NCBI GenBank assembly: GCA_031281895.1 | Contig: JAITET010000022.1 | Location: 1 to 17,686 of the forward strand | Origin: Puniceicoccales bacterium | Lineage (GTDB): Bacteria > Verrucomicrobiota > Verrucomicrobiia > Opitutales > JAIRKQ01 | DNA length: 17,686 nt | Direction of reading: 5' to 3' | Notes under the pieces: model-generated | Database searches by the model: none | What the model was told of the DNA's origin: nothing | The model's input: only the letters and a program-made list of their open reading frames with translations | In this document: positions 1 to 8,782 of the stretch, in pieces | Layout: the number at the start of each line of letters is the position of its first letter | Position numbering within the stretch: the first letter of the stretch is position 1 | Position numbers and translations under genes: made by a program

Positions 1-1
1 A

Positions 2-517
2 GAAACTGAACTTCAGAAGCTAACATCGGAACAGCAAAAAGCAAATCAGGCTTTAGAGCAAGCCCAAAGACAAATTCAGCAAAGAGAACAAGAAATTGAA
101 CACCTCAATAGAGAACATCAAACAATATTGCAAAACAATACAAAGGAAATACAAACATTGACAGTTGAAATTGAGACAAAAAGACAATCCCTGGGTGAGC
201 TAACCAAAGAAAAAGGTACATTGGAAGAAAATCTGCGGAATGTTGAGGCTCGGTGCTCAGAATTCCGGGAAAAGGTTCAATCGTTTACCTCGTCCAACGA
301 AACATTGCAAGCCCAGTTCCTTTCCCAAGGACGACTTGTCGAGCAACAAAAGGAAACGATTGATACTCAAAGACGAGCATTAACAGCAGCCCAAGAGGCC
401 ATCGATAGCCTTCGAAATCAAACCCAAGGCGGTCGAGGGTTTTTGCAAACTTTTGTTCAAACGGCTGGTGTGGTTGCTGGTGGAATGTTAGGCATAGCAG
501 TGACCCGGGCTCTATAG
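2..517 (+). CDS. C-terminal part of a coiled-coil protein with hydrophobic glycine-rich tail (5' end outside window)
   Basis: The frame is open from base 2 to the TAG at 515-517 with no stop, so 171 residues of a longer protein are visible and the true start lies upstream. An internal-start reading at 128 (TTG) would be arbitrary. About 140 residues are low-complexity and rich in Gln, Glu and Lys with few Pro or Gly, and show heptad-like spacing of Leu and Ile, as in a long coiled coil. The last 27 residues switch abruptly to a hydrophobic segment containing AGVVAGGMLGIAV, a glycine-zipper-like stretch that could insert in or bind a membrane. Loosely similar glycine-rich tails occur in DUF2076-type proteins, but no family can be assigned. 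It is followed by a 220-base gap and then the convergent clpC. The function is unknown. Confidence 0.75.
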   Translation, partial: ETELQKLTSEQQKANQALEQAQRQIQQREQEIEHLNREHQTILQNNTKEIQTLTVEIETKRQSLGELTKEKGTLEENLRNVEARCSEFREKVQSFTSSNETLQAQFLSQGRLVEQQKETIDTQRRALTAAQEAIDSLRNQTQGGRGFLQTFVQTAGVVAGGMLGIAVTRAL

Positions 518-737
518 GAGGGAGTTAATAGAATAATCTTTTTACCCTGCCATATTTTTCCATTGTTGGGTGGAAGCTCTATGGAGCGAAGTCACCGATA
601 AACTTTAGATTATCCATTGATTTCCCATGCAACTTCCAAAATTACCTACGGAAATGTTAGCATGACACTTTCCCCAGGAATTACAATCATCCGTGGGAAT
701 GTGGTTTTAATATGCCATAATTCTCCCAACAAATATT

Positions 738-3236
738 TTACTTACCGGGTAGTAGCGATAGCTTTTCGCTGTTTTTTTCGTAGGAAATGGTAATTTTTGC
801 TCCGGTGGAAATCTCACCACTCAGCCACTTATCGGCGAGGGGATCTTCGACATTTTTTTCGATGGCACGCTTTAGAGGACGAGCCCCAAACTTTTTGTCG
901 TAACCATTTTTTACGAGGAAATCTTTCGCATCGTTGGAAAAGGTAAGGGTTATGCCCTTTTCGGCAGCACGCTTGCTGACCTTATCCAACTCAATGTCGA
1001 CGATTTTTTGCAAAGCTTCATGGTCAAGTTGTTTAAACACGATCATATCCGTTAGCCGATTGATAAATTCAGGCTTAAATGTCTTCTTGGCCTCATCGAT
1101 GATCGACATTTTTATCCGCTCAAAATTTTGGGATGTATTTTGATCTGCCACAAAACCAAGGAACATGTCCTTTTGTAAAATCTCAGCCCCAACATTGCTC
1201 GTCATGATTAGAAGCGTATTTTTAAAATCTACCTTGCGTCCCTGACCATCTGTCATATGGCCATCTTCCAAAACCTGTAATAAAACTTGCAAAACATCGG
1301 GATGGGCCTTTTCCACCTCATCGAAAAGAATAACCGCATAGGGCTTGCGCCTAATTTTTTCCGTTAGCTGGCCCCCATCATCATGGCCCACGTATCCCGG
1401 AGGAGATCCGACCATTCGCGATATGGAATGTTTTTCCATATATTCGGACATGTCGATTTGGATAATGGCATCCCTGTTTCCAAAAATCTGTTCAGCCAGC
1501 ATCTTGGCCAAATAGGTCTTTCCTACCCCCGTGGGGCCAAGGAATAAAAATGCCCCAATTGGTTTGTTGGGATCATTTAAATCCGTACGCGAACGGCGAA
1601 TTGCGCAGGCAATGCTTTCGACGGCTTCATCTTGTCCGATTACGATCTTTTTCAATGCTTCACCCATGTGCAGCAAGCGTTCCGACTCTTTCTTTTCAAG
1701 GCGTGTAATCGGAATCCCCGACCAACTGGCGATGACGGCCAAGATGGCATCAACACCAACCGTAATGATGTTATTTTTTGATTTCTTTTGGGCCTGGCGA
1801 GAAAGATTCTCTTTCTCTTTGATCAACTGTTGCTCCGTATCCCGCAATTGGGCAGCTTTTTCAAAATTCTGCACCTTGATCGCTGATTCTTTATCACAAT
1901 GGACCTCTTCGATCTTTTTCAACAATTTCTCCATTTTCGGAGAATTGGTGGATACGTTTAACCTCGCCTTAGCTCCCGCTTCATCGATGACATCAATGGC
2001 CTTATCGGGCAAAAATCTGTCCTGGATGTATCTTGCGGAAAGTTTTACAGCCTCTTCAATTGCCTCATCCGTATACTTTACGGCATGGTGTTCCTCATAA
2101 CACTTTTTAACGCCATGCAGAATCAAAATGGCATCCTGGATACTCGGGGGCTCGACCTGCACAGGTTGAAATCGGCGTTCGAGTGCACTGTCTTTTTCTA
2201 TGTGTCTACGATATTCATCGAGGGTGGTTGCTCCAATGCATTGAACTTCGCCACGCGACAGTGCCGGTTTCAAAATATTCGACGCATCCATGGCCCCTTC
2301 CGACGACCCTGCCCCAACGATCGTATGCAGCTCGTCCAAAAACAATATTACATTTTTAACCCGTTTAATATCCTCCATGACAGCCTTCAAACGCTCTTCA
2401 AACTGTCCCCTATACTTTGTCCCTGCTAGCATAAGGGCCATGTCGATGGAAATGATCCTTTTATTGAGTAAGGCTTCAGGAACCTTGCCAAAGGCTATCG
2501 CCTGGGCTAACCCTTCCGCTATCGCCGTTTTCCCCACACCCGCCTCGCCAACTAGAACGGGATTATTCTTTGATCGTCTACATAAAATTTGTAGTACCCT
2601 CGTAATTTCTTTTTCCCGACCAATCACAGGATCTAACTTGTTCTCCTTTGCAATTTCGGTCAAATCACGACCAAATGCATTCAGTGCCGGTGTCTTTATA
2701 CCCGATGATTGGTTGTCCTTGTCGGATATTTTTTCCGATGTGAAATGGAAATCATCACCGTCAGTATTCCCTTCATCTATGCCAACAAAATTGGGATCAA
2801 GGGCTGATAATATCGCCTGTCGGCAGCTTTCCATTTTCACACCCGCTTCCACCAACAACCTGGCTGCAACTTCATCGTCCTCGCGCAAAATTCCCAATAG
2901 GAGATGTTCGGTACCAACGTAGGGATGCTGTAACATATTCGCTTCCTTTGCCGCTGCCAAGAGAACCTTTTGTATGAGCGGAGATAGCGTAATGTTGGAT
3001 CCATTTTGAGCATCTCCGTTGACCGTCGATAGGTATTGTTCGATCTTGGCACGAATTTTCCCAAGATCAACTCCCATGGACCGCAAAATGTTAATGGCGA
3101 TGCATTGTGGCAGTCTCATAAGTGCCAACAGGAGATGTTCGGGCCCAATGACAGACTGACCAAATCGCTCTGCTTCTTGCCTAGCCATCGCGAGGATTTG
3201 CTGGGCACGTGGAGTTAAATTTACCATTGAATTCAT
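738..3236 (-). CDS. clpC: ATP-dependent Clp protease ATP-binding subunit ClpC (Hsp100 AAA+ unfoldase)
   Basis: ClpC is a cytosolic hexameric unfoldase that feeds proteins to the ClpP peptidase. From ATG 3236 it is 832 residues. Two N-domain repeats come first (LTPRAQQ... and LSPLIQK...). AAA1 has Walker A GEAGVGKT near residue 230 and Walker B ILFLDE near 297. A UVR-like coiled middle domain lies at about 446-481. AAA2 has Walker A GPTGVGKT near 567, Walker B VILFDE near 635 and the sensor-2 motif GARPLKRAI. An LGF tripeptide near 693 is the expected ClpP-docking loop, which separates ClpC from ClpB. The frame stays open upstream to a TTG at 3326, but the 30 extra residues have no family counterpart. 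ATG 3236 or ATG 3227 is the likely start, and neither has a clear Shine-Dalgarno. The gene follows ligA on the same strand. Confidence 0.95.
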   Translation of the reverse strand: MNSMVNLTPRAQQILAMARQEAERFGQSVIGPEHLLLALMRLPQCIAINILRSMGVDLGKIRAKIEQYLSTVNGDAQNGSNITLSPLIQKVLLAAAKEANMLQHPYVGTEHLLLGILREDDEVAARLLVEAGVKMESCRQAILSALDPNFVGIDEGNTDGDDFHFTSEKISDKDNQSSGIKTPALNAFGRDLTEIAKENKLDPVIGREKEITRVLQILCRRSKNNPVLVGEAGVGKTAIAEGLAQAIAFGKVPEALLNKRIISIDMALMLAGTKYRGQFEERLKAVMEDIKRVKNVILFLDELHTIVGAGSSEGAMDASNILKPALSRGEVQCIGATTLDEYRRHIEKDSALERRFQPVQVEPPSIQDAILILHGVKKCYEEHHAVKYTDEAIEEAVKLSARYIQDRFLPDKAIDVIDEAGAKARLNVSTNSPKMEKLLKKIEEVHCDKESAIKVQNFEKAAQLRDTEQQLIKEKENLSRQAQKKSKNNIITVGVDAILAVIASWSGIPITRLEKKESERLLHMGEALKKIVIGQDEAVESIACAIRRSRTDLNDPNKPIGAFLFLGPTGVGKTYLAKMLAEQIFGNRDAIIQIDMSEYMEKHSISRMVGSPPGYVGHDDGGQLTEKIRRKPYAVILFDEVEKAHPDVLQVLLQVLEDGHMTDGQGRKVDFKNTLLIMTSNVGAEILQKDMFLGFVADQNTSQNFERIKMSIIDEAKKTFKPEFINRLTDMIVFKQLDHEALQKIVDIELDKVSKRAAEKGITLTFSNDAKDFLVKNGYDKKFGARPLKRAIEKNVEDPLADKWLSGEISTGAKITISYEKNSEKLSLLPGK

Positions 3237-3254
3237 GTTTTTTCGAAAGGACAC

Positions 3255-3282
3255 ATGATATGTATTGCGGTACACTTTGCAA
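3255..3282 (-). promoter_or_regulatory. Possible clpC promoter with overlapping inverted repeat
   Basis: On the minus strand TTGCAA (3282-3277) is separated by 16 bases from TATCAT (3260-3255), a -35/-10 pair of moderate quality. Transcription would start near 3248, leaving a leader of roughly 12-20 bases before the ATG at 3236 or 3227. The -35 lies inside a perfect inverted repeat, ACACTT-TGC-AAGTGT (3272-3286), which could be an operator. It does not match the CIRCE (HrcA) or CtsR consensus. The site falls in the sequence that would encode the rejected N-terminal extension, which supports the shorter ClpC start. Confidence 0.4.
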
Positions 3283-3329
3283 GTGTCGATGCAATATTCA
3301 TACCATTTTGGATCAAAATCAAGCAATTT

Positions 3330-5375
3330 TTATGCCACGACTCCATTTAAATTCTCCAATAAATCGATTTCATTCCAGATTTCTAAGCCCAGCGATTGAG
3401 CTTTTTCTAATTTTGAACCGCAATTTTTCCCGGCAATTAATATATTCACACGCCCGGATATGGCATTGGCGACATTACCGCCGAGATGTTCGATTTTTTC
3501 AATCGCTTCCTGGCGTGTCAAGGATGACAATGTGCCGGTTAAAACAAAATTTTTCGCGTAGAATTTCGAATTTCGATTCTGCGAAATTTCCAAATGCCTA
3601 TCACCGGGGATAACTCCCAACATTCGCAGATCATTGAGAATATTTCCGTTATGTTGTTCCCTAAAAAACGCAACTATTGCATTTGACAATTTTATCCCAA
3701 TGCCACTGAGCTGTTCCAATTCTTCGGGTGTTGCAGCAATCAGATTGTCCAGGGAATGAAAATGGCTCGCTAAAATCTTTGCCGTTTGTTCCCCAATTCC
3801 TAAAATGCCGAAACCATGTAGCAAACGCCAAAGGGGCCGATTTTTACTATTGTCAATGTTGCTCAAAATTTTCAAGGCCGATTTGGTTCCAAATTTTTCC
3901 AAACATTCCAAATCATTGAACGTCAGACGGTAGATATCGGCGATATTGTTTAATTTTTTTACCGCCATTAGTTTTTCAATTATGGCCGTACCTAGGCCGT
4001 CAATATCCATGGCTGTCCGTGAAACGAAATGTTCCAGGCGCCTTTGGATTTGTGGCAAACAGCACAAATTTTGACATCGCCTGGCAACCTCCCCGGGCAA
4101 CCGGATCAACTGCGATCCACAGGATGGACAGGTTTTTGGGAAAACAAATGGTATGGAATCTACGTTTCGCCTTTCCCTATCAACGGCTACAATCGCCGGA
4201 ATTATCTCCCCTGCCTTTTCCACCGTCACATAATCCCCAACCCGGATATCTTTTTTCGATATTTCATCGGCATTATGAAGGGTCGCCCGGGAAACATTTG
4301 TGCCCGACAATTGCACGTTCTCCAGATCTGCCACCGGAGTAATTATTCCCGTACGGCCGACTTGCAGGATAATATTTTTGATTTTTGTTGTTGCACGTTC
4401 TGGGGCAAATTTATAGGCGATGGCCCACCGTGGAGATTTTGCCGTTGCCCCTAAAATTCCATAGAGTTGCAATTCGTTGATCTTTAACACCACACCATCG
4501 GTCCAGTAGGGAAAGACATGCCGCATCTCGTTTAGTTCTTCGATGCATTTCCAAGCTTCTTCGATATTTTCAGCTATCCAGTATTTTTCCTGGGACGCAA
4601 ATCCGAGATTCTTCAAAAGTTCTAGAACTTCACTTTGGAGACTCACAATCTTTTCCGAACAATGGCCGATGGCATAGGTAATTAATTTTAGATCTCGCTC
4701 GGCAACTTCATGGATGTCGAGAGTCTTCAGGGTCCCGGCAGCCAGGTTACGCGGATTGGCAAATAGTTCGAGTTCCTGTTCCTCCCGTGTTTTATTTATT
4801 TCAACAAAGGTTTGCTTATCCATGTAAACTTCTCCACGAATTTCAATGGCTTCGGCATCATTTTCGATTTCCAACGGCAAACTTCTAATTGTTTTAATAT
4901 TTGCACTGACATCGTCTCCTACCATACCATTCCCTCTGGTCAGCGCCCTAAAAAATTTTCCCCTCCTGTAGATCAAGTTAACCGCGATGCCGTCGATTTT
5001 CGGTTCAATAACGTAGGAAAATTTTCGCTGGCCAAGCGTAACCCCTAGATGGTTAGAAAAATGGACCAATTCTTCCCGGGAATAGGTATTTGACAAACTC
5101 ATCATGGGAGACAGGTGTGCAAACGATTGAAATCCGGAATTTCTATCATCCCCGATGGGCGTATCTCTTGTTTCCACCGAGTAAACCGTCAAAATTTCTC
5201 GTAACCTTTCCACTTCAGACTTCAAACAATCATATTCAAAATCAGAAATCCTAGGACTATTCTCCCTATAATAAAGTCTGTCGTGTAAACTTACCTCGGA
5301 CAATAACTTATCATATTTTGCTTCCAGGGTTCGGATTTCGGATATTGAATAAGTTTTCGTAATGTTGCTCACCAT
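3330..5375 (-). CDS. ligA: NAD-dependent DNA ligase LigA
   Basis: LigA seals nicks in duplex DNA during replication and repair, using NAD+ as AMP donor. At 681 residues it is full length for the family. The order is an N-terminal NAD-binding Ia domain (YYRENSPRISDFEYD), the adenylation domain with KIDG at 126-129 (Lys126 is the predicted AMP-accepting lysine), and the OB fold. A four-cysteine zinc finger follows (Cys416, 419, 434, 439; the last pair reads CQNLCC, so an extra Cys438 sits beside the ligand). Helix-hairpin-helix repeats (e.g. LSGIGIKLSNAI) and a C-terminal BRCT domain from about residue 600 (FVLTGTLSSLTRQEA) complete it. The ATG at 5375 gives the normal N-terminus, although no Shine-Dalgarno is visible. 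It is divergent from dnaN across 85 bases and followed on the same strand by clpC. Confidence 0.97.
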   Translation of the reverse strand: MVSNITKTYSISEIRTLEAKYDKLLSEVSLHDRLYYRENSPRISDFEYDCLKSEVERLREILTVYSVETRDTPIGDDRNSGFQSFAHLSPMMSLSNTYSREELVHFSNHLGVTLGQRKFSYVIEPKIDGIAVNLIYRRGKFFRALTRGNGMVGDDVSANIKTIRSLPLEIENDAEAIEIRGEVYMDKQTFVEINKTREEQELELFANPRNLAAGTLKTLDIHEVAERDLKLITYAIGHCSEKIVSLQSEVLELLKNLGFASQEKYWIAENIEEAWKCIEELNEMRHVFPYWTDGVVLKINELQLYGILGATAKSPRWAIAYKFAPERATTKIKNIILQVGRTGIITPVADLENVQLSGTNVSRATLHNADEISKKDIRVGDYVTVEKAGEIIPAIVAVDRERRNVDSIPFVFPKTCPSCGSQLIRLPGEVARRCQNLCCLPQIQRRLEHFVSRTAMDIDGLGTAIIEKLMAVKKLNNIADIYRLTFNDLECLEKFGTKSALKILSNIDNSKNRPLWRLLHGFGILGIGEQTAKILASHFHSLDNLIAATPEELEQLSGIGIKLSNAIVAFFREQHNGNILNDLRMLGVIPGDRHLEISQNRNSKFYAKNFVLTGTLSSLTRQEAIEKIEHLGGNVANAISGRVNILIAGKNCGSKLEKAQSLGLEIWNEIDLLENLNGVVA

Positions 5376-5460
5376 AAATAATTTTTATCAAAATGAAATG
5401 TCAGCTTGTCATTTGATCATAAAAAAATAACAAAGGATCACATCTTTTTCAAAATTTATT
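5376..5460. promoter_or_regulatory. Shared ligA/dnaN divergent intergenic region
   Basis: These 85 very AT-rich bases must carry both promoters. On the minus strand TTGAAA (5452-5447), a 17-base spacer and TATTTT (5429-5424) form a plausible sigma70-type promoter for ligA with a leader of about 40 bases. On the plus strand TTGTCA (5406-5411) is a reasonable -35 for dnaN, but its partner at 5428-5433 (TAACAA) is poor. Neither gene has a recognisable Shine-Dalgarno. The two promoters would overlap, so expression of the two genes could be coupled. Confidence 0.45.
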
Positions 5461-6585
5461 ATGAAATTTTCAATAGAAAAGACTACGTTTGTCAATGGCT
5501 TACAGCAAGTTTTAAGCGTCGTCGAACAACGGGCAATTATCCCGGTTTTGAGCAATGTGTTGTTGGAATGTGCCAATGATGGACTGAAAATTACTGCAAC
5601 CAGTTTGGACATTTCCATCCATTGTCAAGTGAAGGCAGAAATCGAAATGGAAGGCAAAATAACACTTCCGGCAAGGAAGTTGGCCGCCATTGTTCGTTCC
5701 TTGCCAGGGGACACCGTCGTAGCAGAACTTGTCGGTACGACGGTGAAAATTTCCTCCGGCCGTTCCAACTTTCAAATCATGGGACTTTCGGCGGATGATT
5801 TCCCAACTACCAATGAACCAAGTCCGTTAAATAAAGCACAATTGCAGCAGGCGGAGATGGCAAAAATGTTAAGAAATGTTTCCTTTGCCCAGTCCAACGA
5901 TGACAGCCGGTTTATTTTAAACAGTGTATATTTTTGTTTCGACCAGAACAAACTAACATTTGCTGCAACGGATGGCCGCCGTTTGAGTCTGGTATCTAGA
6001 GAAATAGCTGAAAACATAGAAGATATAAAGGGAGTAATAATTCCCAGCAAAACAATTCGAGAAATTGAAAGACTACTTGGCCAGGGAGAAGATGTGGCCT
6101 TCCTGTTCGATAATCGCCAAATTGTGTTCCTAATTGCCGTAGATAAAGAAAATCAGGATGGTTTAATAGGTGACATCAAGGTGGTTTCTAAAATCGTCGA
6201 AGGCAACTATCCAAATTTTCGTCAGATCATCCCCCAAGGGGCAGAAAATCGTGTAAAACTCGATCGCCAGCTTACCCTTGAATGTATTCAAAGGGTAGCA
6301 ATTGTTGCCAATGATCAGAAAAACCTTGTTAAGCTACGTTTTGAAAATAATGCCCTGGAGATATCTGCTGAAAGTCAAGAATATGGGAATGCCCATGAAA
6401 AGATTGCCATTGTCTATGAAGGGAAGCCGATCGAAATCGCATTTAACCATGTGTTTATTTGCGATCCATTGAAGGTTCTGACACAGGATGAAGTGTTTTT
6501 TGAATTTAAGGACGAGTTAAGCGCTGGAGTTTTTAAGACCCTGGAAGATTTCCTATATGTTGTTATGCCATTGCGAATGGGATAA
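5461..6585 (+). CDS. dnaN: DNA polymerase III subunit beta (sliding clamp)
   Basis: DnaN is the ring-shaped homodimeric clamp that tethers DNA polymerase III and other replication and repair proteins to DNA. The 374-residue length is typical. Recognisable parts are the N-terminus MKFSIEKTTFVNGLQQVLSV, the segment KITLPARKLAAIVRSLPGD, the domain-2 region with DGRRLSLV, and the characteristic C-terminus ending YVVMPLRMG. Three clamp domains fit at about 1-120, 125-245 and 247-374. The ATG at 5461 gives the canonical N-terminus but is preceded by an A/T-rich tract without a Shine-Dalgarno. There is no dnaA or recF beside it. It is instead divergent from ligA and leads the waaA - methyltransferase - lpxI series, so the classical dnaA-dnaN arrangement is broken here. 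Confidence 0.97.
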   Translation: MKFSIEKTTFVNGLQQVLSVVEQRAIIPVLSNVLLECANDGLKITATSLDISIHCQVKAEIEMEGKITLPARKLAAIVRSLPGDTVVAELVGTTVKISSGRSNFQIMGLSADDFPTTNEPSPLNKAQLQQAEMAKMLRNVSFAQSNDDSRFILNSVYFCFDQNKLTFAATDGRRLSLVSREIAENIEDIKGVIIPSKTIREIERLLGQGEDVAFLFDNRQIVFLIAVDKENQDGLIGDIKVVSKIVEGNYPNFRQIIPQGAENRVKLDRQLTLECIQRVAIVANDQKNLVKLRFENNALEISAESQEYGNAHEKIAIVYEGKPIEIAFNHVFICDPLKVLTQDEVFFEFKDELSAGVFKTLEDFLYVVMPLRMG

Positions 6586-6613
6586 GTTCAAAAAATTAAA
6601 ATGGGATTTAAAC

Positions 6614-7909
6614 ATGTGGACGATTTTACTATATAGAATTTTGTTTATTCCATGCTTCCTTTTGGTCATGCCATACTATGCCTATCGCATGATAAAAAGA
6701 GGTGGCTACAAAAAGGATTTCAAGTATCGTTTTGGATTGTTTAAAAAACTTCCGAAAAGAAAATTTGGCAAAAAGCGATTATGGATACAAGCTGTAAGTG
6801 TCGGAGAAGTCAAAGCACTTGAAAAACTAATAAATTTGTTCATTGGATCGGATTTATACGAAATCGTTCTAACGACAACGACCAGTACAGGATATGAGCT
6901 AGCTCGTCGGATGTATGGGAACAAAATACTATTTGTGGGATTGTTTCCCTTTGATTTTTGGTTGTTTAGCTGGCTGGCATGGAAAAGAATTTTTCCTCAC
7001 CTGGCAATTCTCATGGAAAGTGAAATTTGGCCGGAACATATTTGGCAGGCATATTTGCGTAATGTTCCAGTCATCCTAATAAATGCACGTATTTCAGACA
7101 AAACATTTGCCCGCTACAAAGCTTTCCCAAATTCGGCAAAATCAATTTTGGACAATATTTCATACGTATTGGCATCGGACCAGCTAATGGCGGATCGTTG
7201 CCATGAAATAGGGATTGCTTCGGATCGTGTAAAAATTGCAGGGAATATGAAGTTTGACAACAGAATCCCCAGATTGGATCCGACGGAAGCATCTGACCTC
7301 CGGCATACCCTTGGTTTTACGAAAAATGACCTAATTTTGCTGGGATCGTCCACCTGGCCCCATGAAGAAGCAATGCTTATTAGAGCACTCAAGAAGTGCC
7401 GAAACTGCGACAACCGGTGGAAATTATTGATTGTCCCTCGCCATGTGGAAAGGCGCAATCGGATCATCGACCTATTAAAAGCATCCGATTTCAAATGGCA
7501 TCAACGGTCGAATGGCAAGGCAAAGACGGAGGTTGACATTTGTTTGGCCGATACTACGGGAGAGCTGCAAATGTTAACATCGATTGCCGACTTAGCATTC
7601 ATCGGGAAAAGTCTAGCTCCGAACTCCGGTGGTCAATCTCCCGTGGATGCTGCGTGCTATGGTGTTCCCATTGTCTATGGCGATAGAATGACCAATTTTA
7701 AAGGTATTTGTCTATCCCTGGAACACTCCAAGTGTGTTATCAAAGTTAAAGATTCAGCCCGGGCAATCATGGCCATAACCATGTTTGCAAGAGACGAAAA
7801 CAAGAGGCAAAGCTTTGCTAAAAAATTGCAAGAATGGCATAAAAACAACTGCGGAGCATCTGAATTTATCGCTAAAAAAATTCAAGATATTGCATTTGCT
7901 AATAGGTAG
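6614..7909 (+). CDS. waaA: 3-deoxy-D-manno-octulosonic acid (Kdo) transferase, GT30 family
   Basis: WaaA (KdtA) transfers Kdo from CMP-Kdo to the lipid A precursor on the cytoplasmic face of the inner membrane. The protein has 431 residues from ATG 6614. An N-terminal membrane anchor (about 3-22, LLYRILFIPCFLLVMPYY) precedes the GT-B fold. SVGEVKA (62-68) carries the Glu expected as catalytic base (Glu65). Further signatures are ESEIWP (135-140), INARISDKTFARY, GNMKFD, PRHVERRNRI and the C-terminal nucleotide-binding block DTTGELQML...APNSGGQSPVDAA. The frame extends upstream to 6557 inside dnaN, but that would put 19 polar residues before the anchor, so ATG 6614 is preferred. It lies 28 bases after dnaN and one base before the next gene, so co-transcription is likely. 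How many Kdo residues it adds cannot be read from the sequence. Confidence 0.95.
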   Translation: MWTILLYRILFIPCFLLVMPYYAYRMIKRGGYKKDFKYRFGLFKKLPKRKFGKKRLWIQAVSVGEVKALEKLINLFIGSDLYEIVLTTTTSTGYELARRMYGNKILFVGLFPFDFWLFSWLAWKRIFPHLAILMESEIWPEHIWQAYLRNVPVILINARISDKTFARYKAFPNSAKSILDNISYVLASDQLMADRCHEIGIASDRVKIAGNMKFDNRIPRLDPTEASDLRHTLGFTKNDLILLGSSTWPHEEAMLIRALKKCRNCDNRWKLLIVPRHVERRNRIIDLLKASDFKWHQRSNGKAKTEVDICLADTTGELQMLTSIADLAFIGKSLAPNSGGQSPVDAACYGVPIVYGDRMTNFKGICLSLEHSKCVIKVKDSARAIMAITMFARDENKRQSFAKKLQEWHKNNCGASEFIAKKIQDIAFANR

Positions 7910-7910
7910 T

Positions 7911-8735
7911 ATGCACGTGGAAATCATTACGAGCAGACAAAATGATCGAATAAAATTTTTATGCAAACTGCGGGACCGTGTAAAACGAGACCGCCATGGA
8001 ATGTTCATTGTGGAAGGCTACCGCGAGCTATCACGTGCCATGGATAACGATATTCCAGTGGATGTGATTTTTTTCTGTGAAAAGTTTTTTAAAGATCTTG
8101 CTTCGTGGGATTTAATCCAACGGGCCGGGAGCAAAAATATTCAAATTTGCCAACTAGGTGCCGAAGTTTTCGAAAAAATTAGTTGCCGGGAAAATTGCGA
8201 TGGTATCCTCGGGCTGGCCAAATTCTGGCACCTGGATTTTCCCCAGGTCAAGCTATCAAACAACGCCCTTATTTTGGTTGCAGAAAGCATTGAAAAAGCT
8301 GGTAATCTTGGTGCTCTAATGCGTTCGGCGGAATCTGCCGGTGCCGACATGTTAATTTTGTGCAATCCCGTAACTGACATTTTCAATCCCAATGTTATTC
8401 GGGCATCCCAGGGGGCAGTTTTCAGTTTACCAACGGTTGTCACAGACAATGAAAAAACATTGAAATTTTTAGAGACAAACGCCGTCCAAATTTTCACCAC
8501 GACACCATCCGCAAAAAATATTTATTTCCATGAGAATTTTACGTCTCCCACGGCAATCATCGTTGGATCCGAGCACGATGGACTGTCAGACTTCTGGCTA
8601 AAAAATGATGGTGCAACACCCATTGCCCTCCCGCAAAAAGGGATGAGCGATTCCCTCAATGTTAACGATGCGGCTGTGATTGTTCTATACGAAGTTGTGA
8701 GACAAAGGATGCAAAAAGAATCCAACCGGATGTGA
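7911..8735 (+). CDS. SpoU/TrmH-family (SPOUT) RNA 2'-O-ribose methyltransferase
   Basis: This is a predicted S-adenosylmethionine-dependent 2'-O-methyltransferase acting on rRNA or tRNA; the target nucleoside cannot be named. From ATG 7911 it has 274 residues. An N-terminal substrate-binding domain (VEIITSRQNDRIKFL... with GMFIVEGYREL) is typical of the rRNA-type RlmB/TsnR-like branch. The three SPOUT motifs follow: motif 1 EKAGNLGALMRSA (128-140, with Asn132 and Arg138), motif 2 VGSEHDGL (218-225) and motif 3 MSDSLNVNDAA (245-255), which form the trefoil knot. The frame stays open upstream to 7785 within waaA, but ATG 7911 sits one base after the waaA stop, gives the family N-terminus and has a short AGG upstream. 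The tight spacing points to translational coupling with waaA. Confidence 0.9.
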   Translation: MHVEIITSRQNDRIKFLCKLRDRVKRDRHGMFIVEGYRELSRAMDNDIPVDVIFFCEKFFKDLASWDLIQRAGSKNIQICQLGAEVFEKISCRENCDGILGLAKFWHLDFPQVKLSNNALILVAESIEKAGNLGALMRSAESAGADMLILCNPVTDIFNPNVIRASQGAVFSLPTVVTDNEKTLKFLETNAVQIFTTTPSAKNIYFHENFTSPTAIIVGSEHDGLSDFWLKNDGATPIALPQKGMSDSLNVNDAAVIVLYEVVRQRMQKESNRM

Positions 8736-8782
8736 TTTTTTGTTGTCAATGCTAACAATTTATCAATTTTCAGAGAAACCGA

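Noticed and set aside
576..587. GCTC-tatg-GAGC hairpin after the coiled-coil gene
   Set aside because: The stem is only 4 bp with no T-run, so it does not support a terminator.
1531..2922. Several 114-210 residue + strand frames inside clpC
   Set aside because: They are antisense shadows of a strongly conserved gene, with Ser/Phe-rich translations typical of reverse-frame readings.
3237..3326. N-terminal extension of ClpC from a TTG at 3326
   Set aside because: The 30 extra residues have no counterpart in ClpC, the TTG lies 4 bases from the ligA stop, and a promoter-like pair falls within this stretch.
3237..3330. CIRCE or CtsR box upstream of clpC
   Set aside because: Looked for TTAGCACTC/GAGTGCTAA and tandem GGTCAAA; neither is present.
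6557..6613. WaaA start inside dnaN
   Set aside because: It would add 19 polar residues ahead of the N-terminal membrane anchor; ATG 6614 gives the family N-terminus.
7785..7910. RNA methyltransferase start inside waaA
   Set aside because: The extra 42 residues are a frame-shifted reading of waaA; ATG 7911 directly after the waaA stop fits the family.
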